Source: CAYONQ01 sp964405375
Lineage (GTDB): Bacteria > Planctomycetota > Phycisphaerae > Sedimentisphaerales > Anaerobacaceae
NCBI GenBank assembly: GCA_964405375.1
Contig: CAYONQ010000039.1
Location: forward strand, 1 to 22,575
Direction of reading: 5' to 3'
DNA: 22,575 nucleotides
The notes under the pieces were generated by a model, which worked only from the letters and a program-made list of their open reading frames with translations, searched no databases and was not told where the DNA came from. A program made the translations under genes and the position numbers. Every line of letters begins with the position of its first letter. Positions within the stretch are counted from its first letter, which is position 1. Shown piece after piece: positions 1-8,970 of the stretch.

Positions 1-149
1 CTTTGAAGATTTACCTTTTGCCAGGCGTTATTCCAGGATACCTGGGCGATAAACAGAACCGTACCCGCGGCTAAAAGCAAAATAATCGCTATAATAACCG
101 TGACCATAAGCTCTATCAGGGTAAAACCTCTTTGGCCTTTTGTTTTCAT
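1..149 (-). CDS. Type IV prepilin-like protein, N-terminal part, cut by the window edge
   Basis: Only the first 49 codons are present. The protein begins MKTKGQRGFTLIELMVTVII, a class III prepilin leader: a short basic stretch, cleavage after Gly8, then Phe at +1 and Glu at +5 of a hydrophobic helix. Such proteins are processed by PilD and assembled into type IV pili or type II secretion pseudopili in the inner membrane. The ATG at 147-149 has an AGGTGG ribosome site at 155-160. That site overlaps the stop codon region of the upstream prepilin gene, so the two genes are probably translationally coupled. The rest of the protein lies outside the window, so the subtype (GspJ/PilW or other) cannot be decided. 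Confidence 0.85.
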   Translation of the reverse strand, partial: MKTKGQRGFTLIELMVTVIIAIILLLAAGTVLFIAQVSWNNAWQKVNLQ

Positions 150-158
150 TAAATCCAC

Positions 159-533
159 CTATTCAGGATTGATAAAAGTAACGAGATTGACGCTGCGCTG
201 GCCGCCCGTTTGTTCCCATCCCACGGTAACGCTGACCTTTTTACAAAGACCGGTATCTTCAATATCTGCAAACCGACTATAAGGTAAATCTTCTAAAGAG
301 ATGTCTTCCCGGGTTTGGCCCTCTACTATGGCATAATAATTGCCTGCTTTTAACTCTTCCAACTTCTGCATAGCCAATTGGGTGGCTACCTGATAATGTT
401 CCTGTATGCTAATCTGGCTTCTGCCGAAAGCGAGCAGAAAGGAGCATCCAACTATTACAATTGTGAAAATCAGGATAGCCACCATCACTTCGATAAGACT
501 TGTACCCTTTTTCGACTTTAGAGCAGTAAGCAT
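159..533 (-). CDS. Minor prepilin, PilV/GspI-like
   Basis: A 124-residue protein with a prepilin leader (KSKKG then TSLIEVMVAILIF), a basic start of about ten residues and a hydrophobic helix from about residue 11 to 31. The T-S-L-I-E-V form of the motif and the following QLAMQKLEELKAG segment resemble PilV/GspI minor pilins, which prime or cap the pilus. It lies in a run of four prepilin genes downstream of pilB and pilC on the same strand. Its ATG is preceded by AAAGGA about nine bases upstream. Its stop overlaps the ribosome site of the next prepilin gene. The PilV/GspI assignment rests on the N-terminal half only. Confidence 0.8.
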   Translation of the reverse strand: MLTALKSKKGTSLIEVMVAILIFTIVIVGCSFLLAFGRSQISIQEHYQVATQLAMQKLEELKAGNYYAIVEGQTREDISLEDLPYSRFADIEDTGLCKKVSVTVGWEQTGGQRSVNLVTFINPE

Positions 534-621
534 AAATCTAATCCTTTCTCCAAAATCACCACTTAATTATTAGCTGCCAAATTCTCCCTTTTGCTGATAA
601 CACACAATTACACCGGCGTGC

Positions 622-840
622 TTATCTACGGCCGCCGGCCCTTTTCCCTGCTCTCAGCAGCAGATGTGCGGTGCGTGTGGCGGCGATTTGTGCCTTTGCC
701 GTCCCGGCCTGCCTGGCTGAGTGATACCGACAGTTCAATGTGCTTAAGGCGGCTATGGTCGGAACGACCATAGCCACCATTAGCTCAACCAGAGTAACTC
801 CCCCAGCAGACCAGGTCCGCTTAAAGGTCTTCCTCATCAC
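622..840 (-). pseudogene. Truncated PilV-like prepilin
   Basis: A 72-codon reading frame starts after a strong AGGGGG ribosome site and carries a prepilin core (GGVTLVELMVAMVV). It continues with a PilV-like helix ending in a TRTAHLLL segment. The frame then turns into a basic tail (RAGKRAGGRR) and stops at about residue 72, whereas prepilins of this kind are usually 120-180 residues. About 90 bases separate its stop from the next gene. No frame there continues with recognisable pilin sequence, so the C-terminal globular half appears to be missing. I read it as a decayed or truncated prepilin gene; a very short functional pilin cannot be excluded. Confidence 0.6.
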
Positions 841-920
841 TGCCCCCTGCCGACCTTAAATAGCGGAGAATCGCTTATCCGCCTACGCGTCTCTGACTGC
901 CGTTAACCAAACCTGCCGCC

Positions 921-1349
921 TTACGGACCGGCCGGAGCGACCGACCAGCCGCCGCCCGCAGCTAATGTTCCGGTGCCGGAAGGTCCTTCAGCATGTGTAG
1001 AAACAACCGTAACCACACAGCTCGGCGGGTCGGCAACAACAGCCGAAATGACGTAGTCCGCCTGATTGAAGTAGGCACCAGCAAGGTCTGTGGCGCTGAA
1101 TCCCAGTGTCGCCCCAACTGTGTCGAGGCCGCCCTCGATATCAGCAGCGTAGTTGGCATAGTTGGGACCCTTTTCGGCAATGTAGGCACGAACGGCCGTT
1201 CTAATGGAGCCGGCCGATGCGTTGGCTTCCGACCATTTGGCCGAATCAATTCGGCCACGCATAATCGGAACCGCCACCGCTGCCAGAATGCCGACGATGA
1301 GGATTACCACCATCAGCTCAATCAGTGTGAAACCTTTTCTAGTTCTCAT
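921..1349 (-). CDS. Type IV major pilin / major pseudopilin, PilA/GspG-like
   Basis: A protein of about 142 residues starting MRTRKGFTLIELMVVILIVG, a canonical prepilin with cleavage after Gly6, Phe +1 and Glu +5. The hydrophobic helix ends in the ILAAVAVPIMRGRIDSAKWSEANA segment typical of PilA/GspG. The rest is a small globular domain with two cysteines and a Gly/Ser-rich C-terminus. It is the best candidate for the fibre-forming subunit of this cluster. I chose the ATG at 1347-1349 because AGGAG lies seven bases upstream. The in-frame GTG two codons earlier sits almost on top of that ribosome site. The 137-base gap before it may contain its own promoter, but none is convincing. Confidence 0.88.
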   Translation of the reverse strand: MRTRKGFTLIELMVVILIVGILAAVAVPIMRGRIDSAKWSEANASAGSIRTAVRAYIAEKGPNYANYAADIEGGLDTVGATLGFSATDLAGAYFNQADYVISAVVADPPSCVVTVVSTHAEGPSGTGTLAAGGGWSVAPAGP

Positions 1350-1492
1350 TTTCACTCTCCTAAAAAATGTTTTAATTACTTTTACGTTTGTTTATCGCAA
1401 TCGACCAAATTCGTTAGTGACTTTACCGTCGATTATCTCTATTGGTTATTTTTTAACGCTTTTTCCAACCATCAACTGAAGCTGTTACCTTG

Positions 1493-2701
1493 CTATACAT
1501 TCGACATTGAGAAAATCGGCAGATATAGCGCCAGAACTACTACCAATACGATTGCACCAACCGTTACAATCATTATGGGCTCAAGCAGGCCCATCAACAT
1601 GGTTATTGTGGCATCGATTTTTCGTTCGTAATAGTCGCTGGTTCTATCCAGCACCTGCGGCAGCGACCCGCTTTCTTCGCCGACCTGTGTCATCTTGACG
1701 ACCATATTAGGGAAGAAGCCGGACGCAGATAAGCTCAAAGAGATATTCGAGCCCTCGACGATACGCTCTCTTGTCCGTATTACTGCATTCTTTATAACGT
1801 CGTTGTTAGTCATTCCGGATAGGATATCGAACACCTCGAGCACTGAAACGCCCGAAGAAAGAAGATTTGACATCGTCTTGCAGAAAGTTGCGACGAATGC
1901 CTGCCGAAATACCCCGCCGAGAAGAGGCAATCTAAGAGCGATTTTGCTGAATAGACGGTGGCCTTTCGTGGTTTTAGATGCCAAAACTGAAAAAATTATC
2001 AGCAGTAAGACAGAGCCGATGATATAAACAAGGTTGTATCGCAGCATATCGTAAAAGCTCATAAACGCCTGGGTAAAGGCAGGCAGCTCATTGCCGAGCT
2101 GGTTGAATATGACGCGGAACCTTGGAATAATAAAGGCCATTATGAATATGACTATCAGGATGATGAATACGAGTACAAAGACCGGATAGGCCATTGCGCC
2201 CTTGACTTTTTTCGCTAACTTATCACGGTTGTCGAAATACTCCGCCAGCCGCCGCAACGCCATGGGAAGATTACCGCCGGTTTCACCGGCTAATATCAAG
2301 GCGCGACACAGGTGGTTGAATACATTAGGAAATCCCGAGATGCTTTCCGATAAGGGCTCACCCCTCCTCATTTTTTCCAGAATCTGTTGCAGAATCTGCT
2401 GAAGCTGTAAATTTTCTATATCCTCTGCAATGGTATCTAAAGCAGTGGTAATAGATATCCCACCCTCTACCATTGTGGTCAACTGCCAGCACATTGCCGC
2501 CAATTCCGCCGATTTGATGCGCTTCCGCCGATGATGTTTATGCTGCTTCTTCGCTGGACCTACAGACATCTCAGTGACAGAAATAGGAGTAAACCCCTGT
2601 TCACGAAGGTAAGCCAGCACATCGTTCGAGCAACCTGCCTCTTTGAGGCCTTCTTTTCGGGCACCTTGCGGGTCACGGGCAATATAGTTGTAGCTTTTCA
2701 T
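1493..2701 (-). CDS. pilC: Type IV pilus / type II secretion inner-membrane protein PilC/GspF
   Basis: The 402-residue length is normal for PilC/GspF, the polytopic platform protein that contacts the assembly ATPase. Two T2SSF domains are visible, each with its hallmark: AGETGGNLP near residues 138-146 and GEESGSLP near 341-348. Predicted membrane segments lie near 171-193, 222-241 and 374-396. The N-terminal MKSYNYIARDPQG start is typical of the family. Residues 50-61 form a very basic linker (KKQHKHHRRKRI). The gene follows pilB after 164 bases on the same strand, the usual order. The ribosome site is modest (AGG about eight bases from the ATG). Confidence 0.95.
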   Translation of the reverse strand: MKSYNYIARDPQGARKEGLKEAGCSNDVLAYLREQGFTPISVTEMSVGPAKKQHKHHRRKRIKSAELAAMCWQLTTMVEGGISITTALDTIAEDIENLQLQQILQQILEKMRRGEPLSESISGFPNVFNHLCRALILAGETGGNLPMALRRLAEYFDNRDKLAKKVKGAMAYPVFVLVFIILIVIFIMAFIIPRFRVIFNQLGNELPAFTQAFMSFYDMLRYNLVYIIGSVLLLIIFSVLASKTTKGHRLFSKIALRLPLLGGVFRQAFVATFCKTMSNLLSSGVSVLEVFDILSGMTNNDVIKNAVIRTRERIVEGSNISLSLSASGFFPNMVVKMTQVGEESGSLPQVLDRTSDYYERKIDATITMLMGLLEPIMIVTVGAIVLVVVLALYLPIFSMSNV

Positions 2702-2865
2702 TTACTGGACCTAATCTCGCCTTACGGATACCGTTAAAATTCTCCAGGGCGTAGAACACTATCGGTCTTAAAGGCCCCCCTGTTTAGTGACAAGTTAATA
2801 TGCAAAGCTTGGTGTATTTTTTTCTTGTTTATTCGCTATATGCGTCCGCCAAATACTGCCGGCAG

Positions 2866-4623
2866 CTATTCCTTTATATTTTCCGTAAATGTTACACTAA
2901 GCACCTCTTCGGCGGTGGTCAGGCCCTGTAATATCTTACTTACGCCGCTTTCAAGCAGCCCACCATAGCCCTTTTGGCGAGACAACGCCCTTATTTGCGA
3001 CTCACTGCTACCAACGATGACTTTTTCGCGCATATCGTTGTCCATAACAAGGAACTCAAATACGGGCAATCTACCAAAATAACCTGTCTGACCGCAGGCC
3101 TTACAACCCCGGCCGTGGTAAAAAACAGCATCCTTGGCACGTTCGGTGTCGACCTTCAAACGCTTGAGAACCTCTTCACTTAGAGTTACGGGCTCTTTGC
3201 AGTGTTCGCAGATTCCTCTTACCAGTCGCTGAGCGACGACTAAATTCAGCGACGAGGCCAGCAGATACGGCTCGATTCCCATATAGACCAATCTGCTTAT
3301 CGCACTGGGGGCGTCGTTGGTGTGGAACGTGCTCAAAACCAGATGGCCGGTCAAAGATGCCTTTATCGCAATCTCAACGGTTTCTTTGTCTCGAATTTCG
3401 CCTATTAAAATTATGTCCGGGTCCTGTCTCAGAATCGCTCGCAAACAAAGCGCAAAATCGAGCTCGATTTCCGGCTTGACCTGAATCTGGTTAATGCCAC
3501 CAAGACGGTATTCGACAGGGTCTTCAACCGTGGTAATATTTTTAGCCGGGTCTTTGAGGTAATTCAGCACCGAGTACAGCGTGGTGCTCTTGCCGCTGCC
3601 GGTCGGGCCGGTAACAATAATGATGCCGTGCGGCTGCGACACTATAGTCTTGAATTCTACAAGAAGCTCAGGCTCAAACCCGAGTTGACTCAGCTCCAAA
3701 GATGCCGCCGAGGAGTCCAGGATTCGCAGCACGATTTTTTCACCGTATATCGTCGGGATTGTCGATACTCTCACGTCTATAGCTCTGCCGGATGCCTTCA
3801 TCTTGAATCTGCCGTCCTGCGGCAACCTGCGCTCGGCGATATCCATCTCTGAGAGAATTTTGATTCTGGCAATCACCGCGGCCTGCATCTTCCGGGGCGG
3901 CGGAACCATATCCCGAAGCACACCGTCGATTCGCATACGAATCGACATTGAACGCTCCTGCGGCTCGATATGAATGTCACTTGCTCTGCTTTTGACCGCC
4001 TGGCTTAACAGTAAATCGACAAAACGAATCACGGGTGCCTTTGTCGCTGCCTCCTGGCTACTGGCAATATCTTCTACGTCTCCTTCAAGCAGGTCCTCCT
4101 CGTTCTGCTCAGTGCTTACCTCAAGCTCTACCAGGTCGCGAAGATGCTGTTCTTCGACATCAGAACCGTGATAAATCACCTCTATCGCCCAGCGGATTTC
4201 CTGGGCGGAGCTGATTACCACCTTGACCTGCCGTTTTATCTTCAGCACGATTGTATCTATTGCGATAACGTTGAGCGGGTCAGCCATCGCAACGATGACC
4301 TTGTTATCCGTCTCACCGACAGCCACAAAGCAGAAACGCTTGGCAATTGCTTCAGGCAGCATCCGAGCGATGTTCATATCTATCTTGTCGGTATCATCGA
4401 TACGGATGTAATCCATCGAGAGATGTTCAGCCAGTGCGCAGGTAACATCCTCATCGCTCAACATCTCGAGTCGAAGCAATACCTCACCGAGTCGACCGCC
4501 GTGCTGCTGCTGTTCGTTTAGCGCTTCTATTAATTCTTTACGGCCTAATAAGTCTTTAGAAACGAGGAACTCGCCAAATAAAAGGTCGGCCTTTGCTTTT
4601 GGGACGGTCTCTGTAGGGTTCAT
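2866..4623 (-). CDS. pilB: Type IV pilus assembly / type II secretion ATPase PilB/GspE
   Basis: A 585-residue hexameric ATPase that powers pilin polymerisation at the cytoplasmic face. In order it has: an N-terminal MshEN/GspE-N-like domain (about 15-155); the RASDIHIEP motif (213-221); an Asp box (TTVEDPVEY, 364-372); Walker A GPTGSGKST (339-347); Walker B LRQDPDIILIGEIRD (398-412); a His box ending LSTFHTND (430-437); and a zinc-binding tetracysteine, C472/C475 and C507/C510. All catalytic motifs are intact. The ATG is preceded by AGGTGA at a good distance. A perfect hairpin lies 28 bases upstream of the start codon. The Zn motif favours PilB/GspE over the retraction ATPase PilT. Confidence 0.96.
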   Translation of the reverse strand: MNPTETVPKAKADLLFGEFLVSKDLLGRKELIEALNEQQQHGGRLGEVLLRLEMLSDEDVTCALAEHLSMDYIRIDDTDKIDMNIARMLPEAIAKRFCFVAVGETDNKVIVAMADPLNVIAIDTIVLKIKRQVKVVISSAQEIRWAIEVIYHGSDVEEQHLRDLVELEVSTEQNEEDLLEGDVEDIASSQEAATKAPVIRFVDLLLSQAVKSRASDIHIEPQERSMSIRMRIDGVLRDMVPPPRKMQAAVIARIKILSEMDIAERRLPQDGRFKMKASGRAIDVRVSTIPTIYGEKIVLRILDSSAASLELSQLGFEPELLVEFKTIVSQPHGIIIVTGPTGSGKSTTLYSVLNYLKDPAKNITTVEDPVEYRLGGINQIQVKPEIELDFALCLRAILRQDPDIILIGEIRDKETVEIAIKASLTGHLVLSTFHTNDAPSAISRLVYMGIEPYLLASSLNLVVAQRLVRGICEHCKEPVTLSEEVLKRLKVDTERAKDAVFYHGRGCKACGQTGYFGRLPVFEFLVMDNDMREKVIVGSSESQIRALSRQKGYGGLLESGVSKILQGLTTAEEVLSVTFTENIKE

Positions 4624-5058
4624 TTGCTCACCTTAAACGTCGCCTCTTTGTCAGGGCTTCTACCCTGATAAAGCAGGCAACACTCACTGCGCTTTACTCG
4701 TCTATTAGGACCGGGAACTCCAGATAAGGTGTGAAATCTTTTCTGTTTTCTTTTACACGATATTTAAAATATAATACAAAAAACGCTAAAAGCAAAAAAC
4801 GCCGGCTTTATTCAAAACAACAAACGGTGTCGAAAAAATCCCGCTTTCGCCGTATAAACCAGCATACTTTCCTATCCGGCGCGGCTTTATAGGACACGGG
4901 GTCAATAATCTGCAAAGATTAGCAGCGCGGATTTTAATTTTTTTATCATTGTGTATGAAAAAATCCCTGATGCTCATATAACCGATACCCCCGTTAGGAT
5001 TGCGCTCTCGAACAGGAAAACCCCGATTAAAAAAGGCGGCTCGCAGTTAATTGATAAA
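4624..5058. other. 435-base gap between atpD and pilB, no convincing gene
   Basis: This stretch separates the ATPase operon from the pilus block. Near pilB it holds a perfect hairpin (4651-4668). At 4768-4795 there is a weak minus-strand promoter-like pair, TTGCTT and TATATT with 16 bases between, in AT-rich DNA. A second short inverted repeat (TCCTAT/ATAGGA, 4870-4894) lies further upstream. A 63-codon minus frame at 4786-4977 shows no family resemblance. No clear terminator with a T-run was found after atpD, so it is unclear whether ATPase transcripts end here. Confidence 0.5.
4651..4668 (-). promoter_or_regulatory. Hairpin in the pilB leader
   Basis: TCAGGG and CCCTGA form a perfect six-pair stem around a six-base loop, 28 bases upstream of the pilB start and just ahead of its ribosome site. 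It is not followed by a T-run, so it is more likely an mRNA structure affecting pilB translation or stability than a terminator. No known riboswitch consensus was recognised around it. Confidence 0.35.
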
Positions 5059-5676
5059 TCAGGCGCGGATGATGTCGGTTATTTTCATCAGCCGGCTGGT
5101 ATTGTCGCGCTCCGCTTCGGCAAGTTTGTCAAAAATGAACCTGATAGTTTCGTGCAATTCGGGAATGACAACGTGCTCTAAGACGTTAACCCTCCGCCGG
5201 GTCATCTGCAGCTCGACAGCCAAAAGACGGGCCTGCTTTTCCTTTTCAGCCAATTCGATTAAATGGTCAAAGGCCCTTTCCAGGGCCATCAACGCAACGT
5301 CCAGCTCGCCGGAAGTCGTTGCAAAGCCATAACAAATAATCTCACCGGCCATCTCTTTGGTCAGATACGGCACCTTCACGTTCATTATGCGGGCGAACTT
5401 AATGGTCAAGCTGAACTTCTTCGTAGGAACCTCAAGGGCGGCCTTCGTATCCTCCGGCTCCATCGTCGCACGGGCTAACATAAATCGCCGGCACGTCTCC
5501 AACAGCTCAGTTTCGACACGCCTGCGTAAAGGCCTAATCTCTCCGGCGATTTTAATTAAATGCCGGGAAATCTCGTCCCTCTTCTCGCTAAGCAGATGGT
5601 GCCCCCTGCCGGCAAGCGCCGCCCGCTTGCGCAAACGCAACAGCTCCATTCGCGTGGCATTAACATTCTCAAGCAT
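5059..5676 (-). CDS. atpD: V/A-type ATP synthase subunit D (central rotor shaft)
   Basis: A 205-residue, almost entirely helical protein, the usual length of subunit D, which forms the antiparallel coiled-coil shaft inside A3B3. The start, NVNATRMELLRLRKRAALAGRGHHLLSEKRDE, is the family signature (NPTrxxLlrLkkrLklA..GhkLLKdKrDeL). The C-terminal half has the matching helix TRRRVNVLEHVVIPELHETI followed by ERDNTSRLMKI. It is the last gene of the operon, six bases after atpB. No strong ribosome site precedes it, consistent with translational coupling to atpB. Confidence 0.95.
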   Translation of the reverse strand: MLENVNATRMELLRLRKRAALAGRGHHLLSEKRDEISRHLIKIAGEIRPLRRRVETELLETCRRFMLARATMEPEDTKAALEVPTKKFSLTIKFARIMNVKVPYLTKEMAGEIICYGFATTSGELDVALMALERAFDHLIELAEKEKQARLLAVELQMTRRRVNVLEHVVIPELHETIRFIFDKLAEAERDNTSRLMKITDIIRA

Positions 5677-5682
5677 AACTCG

Positions 5683-7113
5683 TTACTCGTCGCCCGTGTC
5701 CCGTGACTTGTGTTCCGCATCACTGTCTGCTTTGCGGAATTTTGGCATATACTTTTCTATAAGTTTGATATCGATACGCTTTAGCTCGACGTTCTCAAAC
5801 ATGCTCAAAAGCTCCCAGCCCAGATTAAGGGTTGTTTCCACCGAGCGATTCTCATAATAATCCTGCGAGACGTACCTGGCCTCGAACTTCTTGGCAAACA
5901 CCATATATCTCTTATCTTCTTCCGATAGTGCCGCTTCGCCCATAATTGTTGCCAGCTCCTCCGCCTCCTTGCCGCGGGCATAGGCGGCGTAAAGCTGATT
6001 GTAAAGGTCGGCGTGGTCCTCTCGCGTTTTACCCTCCCCGATACCTTTATCTTTAAGCCGTGACAAGCTCGGCAGAACGTCCACCGGCGGCGAAATTGCC
6101 TTCCTGTGCAGCGGGCGTGACAGGATAATCTGCCCTTCGGTGATATAACCGGTCAAATCCGGCACAGGATGGGTCTTGTCGTCCTCGGGCATTGTCAATA
6201 CCGGCACCATCGTGATAGAGCCGCTTTTGCCCTTGATTCGCCCCGCCCTTTCATAGACAGTCGCCAAATCCGTGTAAAGGTATCCCGGATACCCTCGTCG
6301 GCCCGGCACCTCCTTTCTGGCGGCGCTGATTTCCCTCAACGCCTCGCAGTAGTTGGTCATATCATTTAAGATTACCAGAACGTGCATATCCAGCTCGAAC
6401 GCCAGGTACTCGGCGGCGGTAAGTGCAAACCTCGGCGTCGCTATTCGCTCAATCGCAGGGTCGTTTGCAAGATTGACGAACATCACCGCCCGCTCGATTG
6501 CGCCGGTTTCCTGCAGGTCGTTAATAAAAAACTGGGCCGCCTCGAACGTAATTCCCATCGCCGCAAAGACAACTGCGAACTGCTCACCTTTACCCAGAAC
6601 CGTCGCCTGCCGGGCAATCTGAGCGGTTATCCGGTCGTGGGGCAGACCCGAGCCGGAGAATATCGGCAGCTTCTGACCACGGACGAGCGGATTTAAGCCG
6701 TCAATTGTCGATATGCCGGTCTGGATAAACTCGTTCGGGTAATCACGGGCATACGGATTGATTGGGTTACCGTTAATGTCCAGGCGTTTGTCCGGAATAA
6801 TATCGCCGCCGCCGTCTTTCGGCTCACCAAGCCCGCTGAAGACCCTGCCCAATATGTCCGGCGAAACGGCCAATTCCAGCGGCCTGGCCAAAAACCGAAC
6901 CGTGCTTCTGGCAACATCGATGCCCCGGGTCCCCTCAAAGACCTGAACGAGGACCTTGTCCCTCTCAACCTGCAGAATTTGGCCGTGCCGAATCGACCCG
7001 TCACCGGCCTCAATATCAACTATATGGCCGTACTTGGCCTCATCGACCATCTCGACTAACATCAACGGGCCGGAAATACTCGCAACTGTTTGATATTCCT
7101 TTATACCAAGCAT
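5683..7113 (-). CDS. atpB: V/A-type ATP synthase subunit B (non-catalytic nucleotide-binding subunit)
   Basis: A 476-residue subunit that alternates with A in the catalytic head. It opens with YQTVASISGPLMLVE and has the degenerate P-loop of B subunits, PIFSGSGLPHD (150-160), which lacks the Walker lysine. Other family blocks follow: NLANDPAIERI, LNDMTNYCEALREISAARKEVPGRRGYPGYLYTDLATVYERAGR, and the SITMVPVLTMPEDDKTHPVPDLTGYITEGQI region. The ATG at 7111-7113 has AGGAG six bases upstream. The junction with atpA contains heptamer-like repeats and an inverted repeat. It is clearly B rather than A because it lacks the GKT P-loop and the A-specific insertion. Confidence 0.97.
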   Translation of the reverse strand: MLGIKEYQTVASISGPLMLVEMVDEAKYGHIVDIEAGDGSIRHGQILQVERDKVLVQVFEGTRGIDVARSTVRFLARPLELAVSPDILGRVFSGLGEPKDGGGDIIPDKRLDINGNPINPYARDYPNEFIQTGISTIDGLNPLVRGQKLPIFSGSGLPHDRITAQIARQATVLGKGEQFAVVFAAMGITFEAAQFFINDLQETGAIERAVMFVNLANDPAIERIATPRFALTAAEYLAFELDMHVLVILNDMTNYCEALREISAARKEVPGRRGYPGYLYTDLATVYERAGRIKGKSGSITMVPVLTMPEDDKTHPVPDLTGYITEGQIILSRPLHRKAISPPVDVLPSLSRLKDKGIGEGKTREDHADLYNQLYAAYARGKEAEELATIMGEAALSEEDKRYMVFAKKFEARYVSQDYYENRSVETTLNLGWELLSMFENVELKRIDIKLIEKYMPKFRKADSDAEHKSRDTGDE

Positions 7114-7125
7114 CTCATACTCCTA

Positions 7126-7184
7126 TTCCGTATCTCGGATTTCGTGAAGCATATCCCGCATTTTGCTTCACGCATTACGCACAA
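7126..7184 (-). repeat. CG-phased heptamer repeats and inverted repeat at the atpA/atpB junction
   Basis: On the plus strand the tract shows degenerate heptamers, and their CG phase continues as CGCATTA, CGCACAA and CGCCACT into the end of atpA. It also holds a perfect 9-bp inverted repeat, CGTGAAGCA at 7143-7151 and TGCTTCACG at 7164-7172, which encloses the atpA stop codon. The units belong to the same family seen at other junctions of this operon. Confidence 0.65.
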
Positions 7185-8952
7185 CGCCACTCTTCAATTG
7201 TTTCATCTGCTCGTCAATAGTTTCTCTTATTTGAGCGATTTTAGTCATATCGCTTTCAGGGATATATTTTGCCCTTGCGATTTCTTCCCGCACGGCCAGC
7301 TTGAAAATCTCGGCGGTTTCAACCCCCTCCTCAATGGCCGCAAGGGCGCTGCTCTCGAAGTGCAAAACTGTTTTCAACATCTCGTACTGCTTATCTATCG
7401 ATGTATATGTGTCAACCTCATGGAAGGCATTTTGATGCAGGAAGTCCTCACGAATCGACCGTGCCGTCTCCAGCGTCAGCCGGTCTTTGGGTGACAGTGC
7501 CTCGGCGCCGACCAGCCGAACAATCTCGAGAAGCTCGGCCTCCTGTTCCAGCAAACCCATCGCTCTTACGGTCAGCCCTTCCATCTCCTCGCCTTTATCC
7601 TTATCCTCGAAGCAGTATTTCAGGTATTCTTTATAGAACGAATAACTCGTCAGCCAATCGATGGCAGGAAAGTGTCTCTGGTAGGCAAGCCGGCCCATCA
7701 GCGACCAGAAGACCTTGACCACATGCAGTGTCGCCTGAACCACCGAATCCGACAAATCACCGCCAGGCGGACTGACCGCACCGATAACCGATAATGTCCC
7801 CTCACGCTCGCCGCCGCCGAGGCATTCGACCCGGCCGGCCCTCTCGTAGAACGATGCAATCCGGGCCGCTAAATATGCGGGATAACCCTCTTCAGCCGGC
7901 ATCTCTTCCAGCCGGGTCGATATCTCTCGCATCGCCTCAGCCCATCGGCTGGTGCTGTCGGCCATCAAGGCCACCGTGTAGCCCATATCCCGGAAATACT
8001 CCGCTATGGTAATACCCGTATAGACCGACGCCTCTCTGGCCGCTACGGGCATATTCGACGTGTTCGCAATCAGCACCGAGCGCTTCATCAACGGCTCACC
8101 GCTGTGAGGGTCTTTCAGCTCCGGGAACTCGGTCAGCACGTCCGTCATCTCATTGCCGCGCTCTCCGCAGCCGACATAAACAACGATGTCCGCATTGACC
8201 CACTTGGATAATTGATGCTGAACGACCGTCTTTCCCGTTCCAAAAGGCCCCGGCACACAGCCGGTGCCGCCTTTGGCTATCGGGAAAAAGGTATCAATGA
8301 CACGCTGGCCTGTAACGAGGATACTATTCGGTGCAAGCCGATTTTTAACGCCCCTCGCATTGCGGACAGGCCACTTCTGCATCATCTTTATTTCGCTAAT
8401 CGCACCATTCTCACCAGCCACAGTAGCAATTGTTTCCTCAACCGTATAATCACCTTCCTTTATTTGCTCTATCTTTCCTTCTATGCCGGCCGGCACCATA
8501 ATCTTATGATTTATCAGCGTCGTTTCGACAACCTCACCTATTATGTCGCCGCCGCCCACCACCTCACCATCTTTCACTGTCGGCTTGAAGTGCCATTTCT
8601 TTTCCCTGTTCAGCCCCGGCATTGTGCTTCCTCTGCTCATAAATTCACCTTCGGCCTCCGCCAGCAGATTCAAAGGTCTCTGGATGCCGTCATAGATACT
8701 TTCAATCAGCCCAGGCCCTAACTCGACGCTCAACGGCGCCTCCGTATCAACTACGGGCTCGCCGGGGCCTATGCCGGTGGTCTCTTCATACACCTGTATC
8801 GAGGCCGTATCGCCTTTTAATTCCACGATTTCGCCTATCAGGGCCTGCTTCCCCACCCGAACAACGTCGTACATTCGCGAACCGGTCATACCTTCAGCAA
8901 CAACGACAGGCCCCGCAACCTTGATTATTTTCCCTTCTCTTGTCTCGCCCAT
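7168..8952 (-). CDS. atpA: V/A-type ATP synthase catalytic subunit A
   Basis: The 594-residue catalytic subunit that hydrolyses or makes ATP in the V1/A1 head. It opens with GKIIKVAGPVVVAEGM and has the A-specific non-homologous region (about 110-200) with PGLNREKKWHF. The Walker A is GPFGTGKT (235-242), followed by GCGERGNEM, VALMADSTSRWAEAMREIS, EEGYPAYLAARIASFYERAGR and the VSPPGGDLSDSV block. All catalytic motifs are intact. The ATG has GAGGT eight bases upstream. The last codons, ending VVRNA, lie in DNA with the heptamer phase of the following repeat tract, and the TGA itself is part of a GCGTGAAGC unit. An S23-type gene lies just upstream. Confidence 0.98.
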   Translation of the reverse strand: MGETREGKIIKVAGPVVVAEGMTGSRMYDVVRVGKQALIGEIVELKGDTASIQVYEETTGIGPGEPVVDTEAPLSVELGPGLIESIYDGIQRPLNLLAEAEGEFMSRGSTMPGLNREKKWHFKPTVKDGEVVGGGDIIGEVVETTLINHKIMVPAGIEGKIEQIKEGDYTVEETIATVAGENGAISEIKMMQKWPVRNARGVKNRLAPNSILVTGQRVIDTFFPIAKGGTGCVPGPFGTGKTVVQHQLSKWVNADIVVYVGCGERGNEMTDVLTEFPELKDPHSGEPLMKRSVLIANTSNMPVAAREASVYTGITIAEYFRDMGYTVALMADSTSRWAEAMREISTRLEEMPAEEGYPAYLAARIASFYERAGRVECLGGGEREGTLSVIGAVSPPGGDLSDSVVQATLHVVKVFWSLMGRLAYQRHFPAIDWLTSYSFYKEYLKYCFEDKDKGEEMEGLTVRAMGLLEQEAELLEIVRLVGAEALSPKDRLTLETARSIREDFLHQNAFHEVDTYTSIDKQYEMLKTVLHFESSALAAIEEGVETAEIFKLAVREEIARAKYIPESDMTKIAQIRETIDEQMKQLKSGVVRNA

Positions 8953-8970
8953 TATTAAGACCTCTCGTAT

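Noticed and set aside
993..1631. 212-codon plus-strand frame opposite the pilin and pilC end
   Set aside because: Lies antisense to clear genes, spans an intergenic region and has no family-like composition; a shadow frame.
4144..4521. 125-codon plus-strand frame opposite pilB
   Set aside because: Antisense to strongly conserved pilB coding sequence with no recognisable protein features.
4786..4977. 63-codon minus-strand reading frame between atpD and pilB
   Set aside because: No recognisable motif, poor ribosome-site spacing and low-complexity AT-rich sequence; more likely leader or spacer DNA than a gene.
4989..4997. CCCCGTTAG, matching nine bases of the palindromic element end
   Set aside because: No inverted partner nearby and no flanking duplication; a nine-base match can occur by chance in a window this size.
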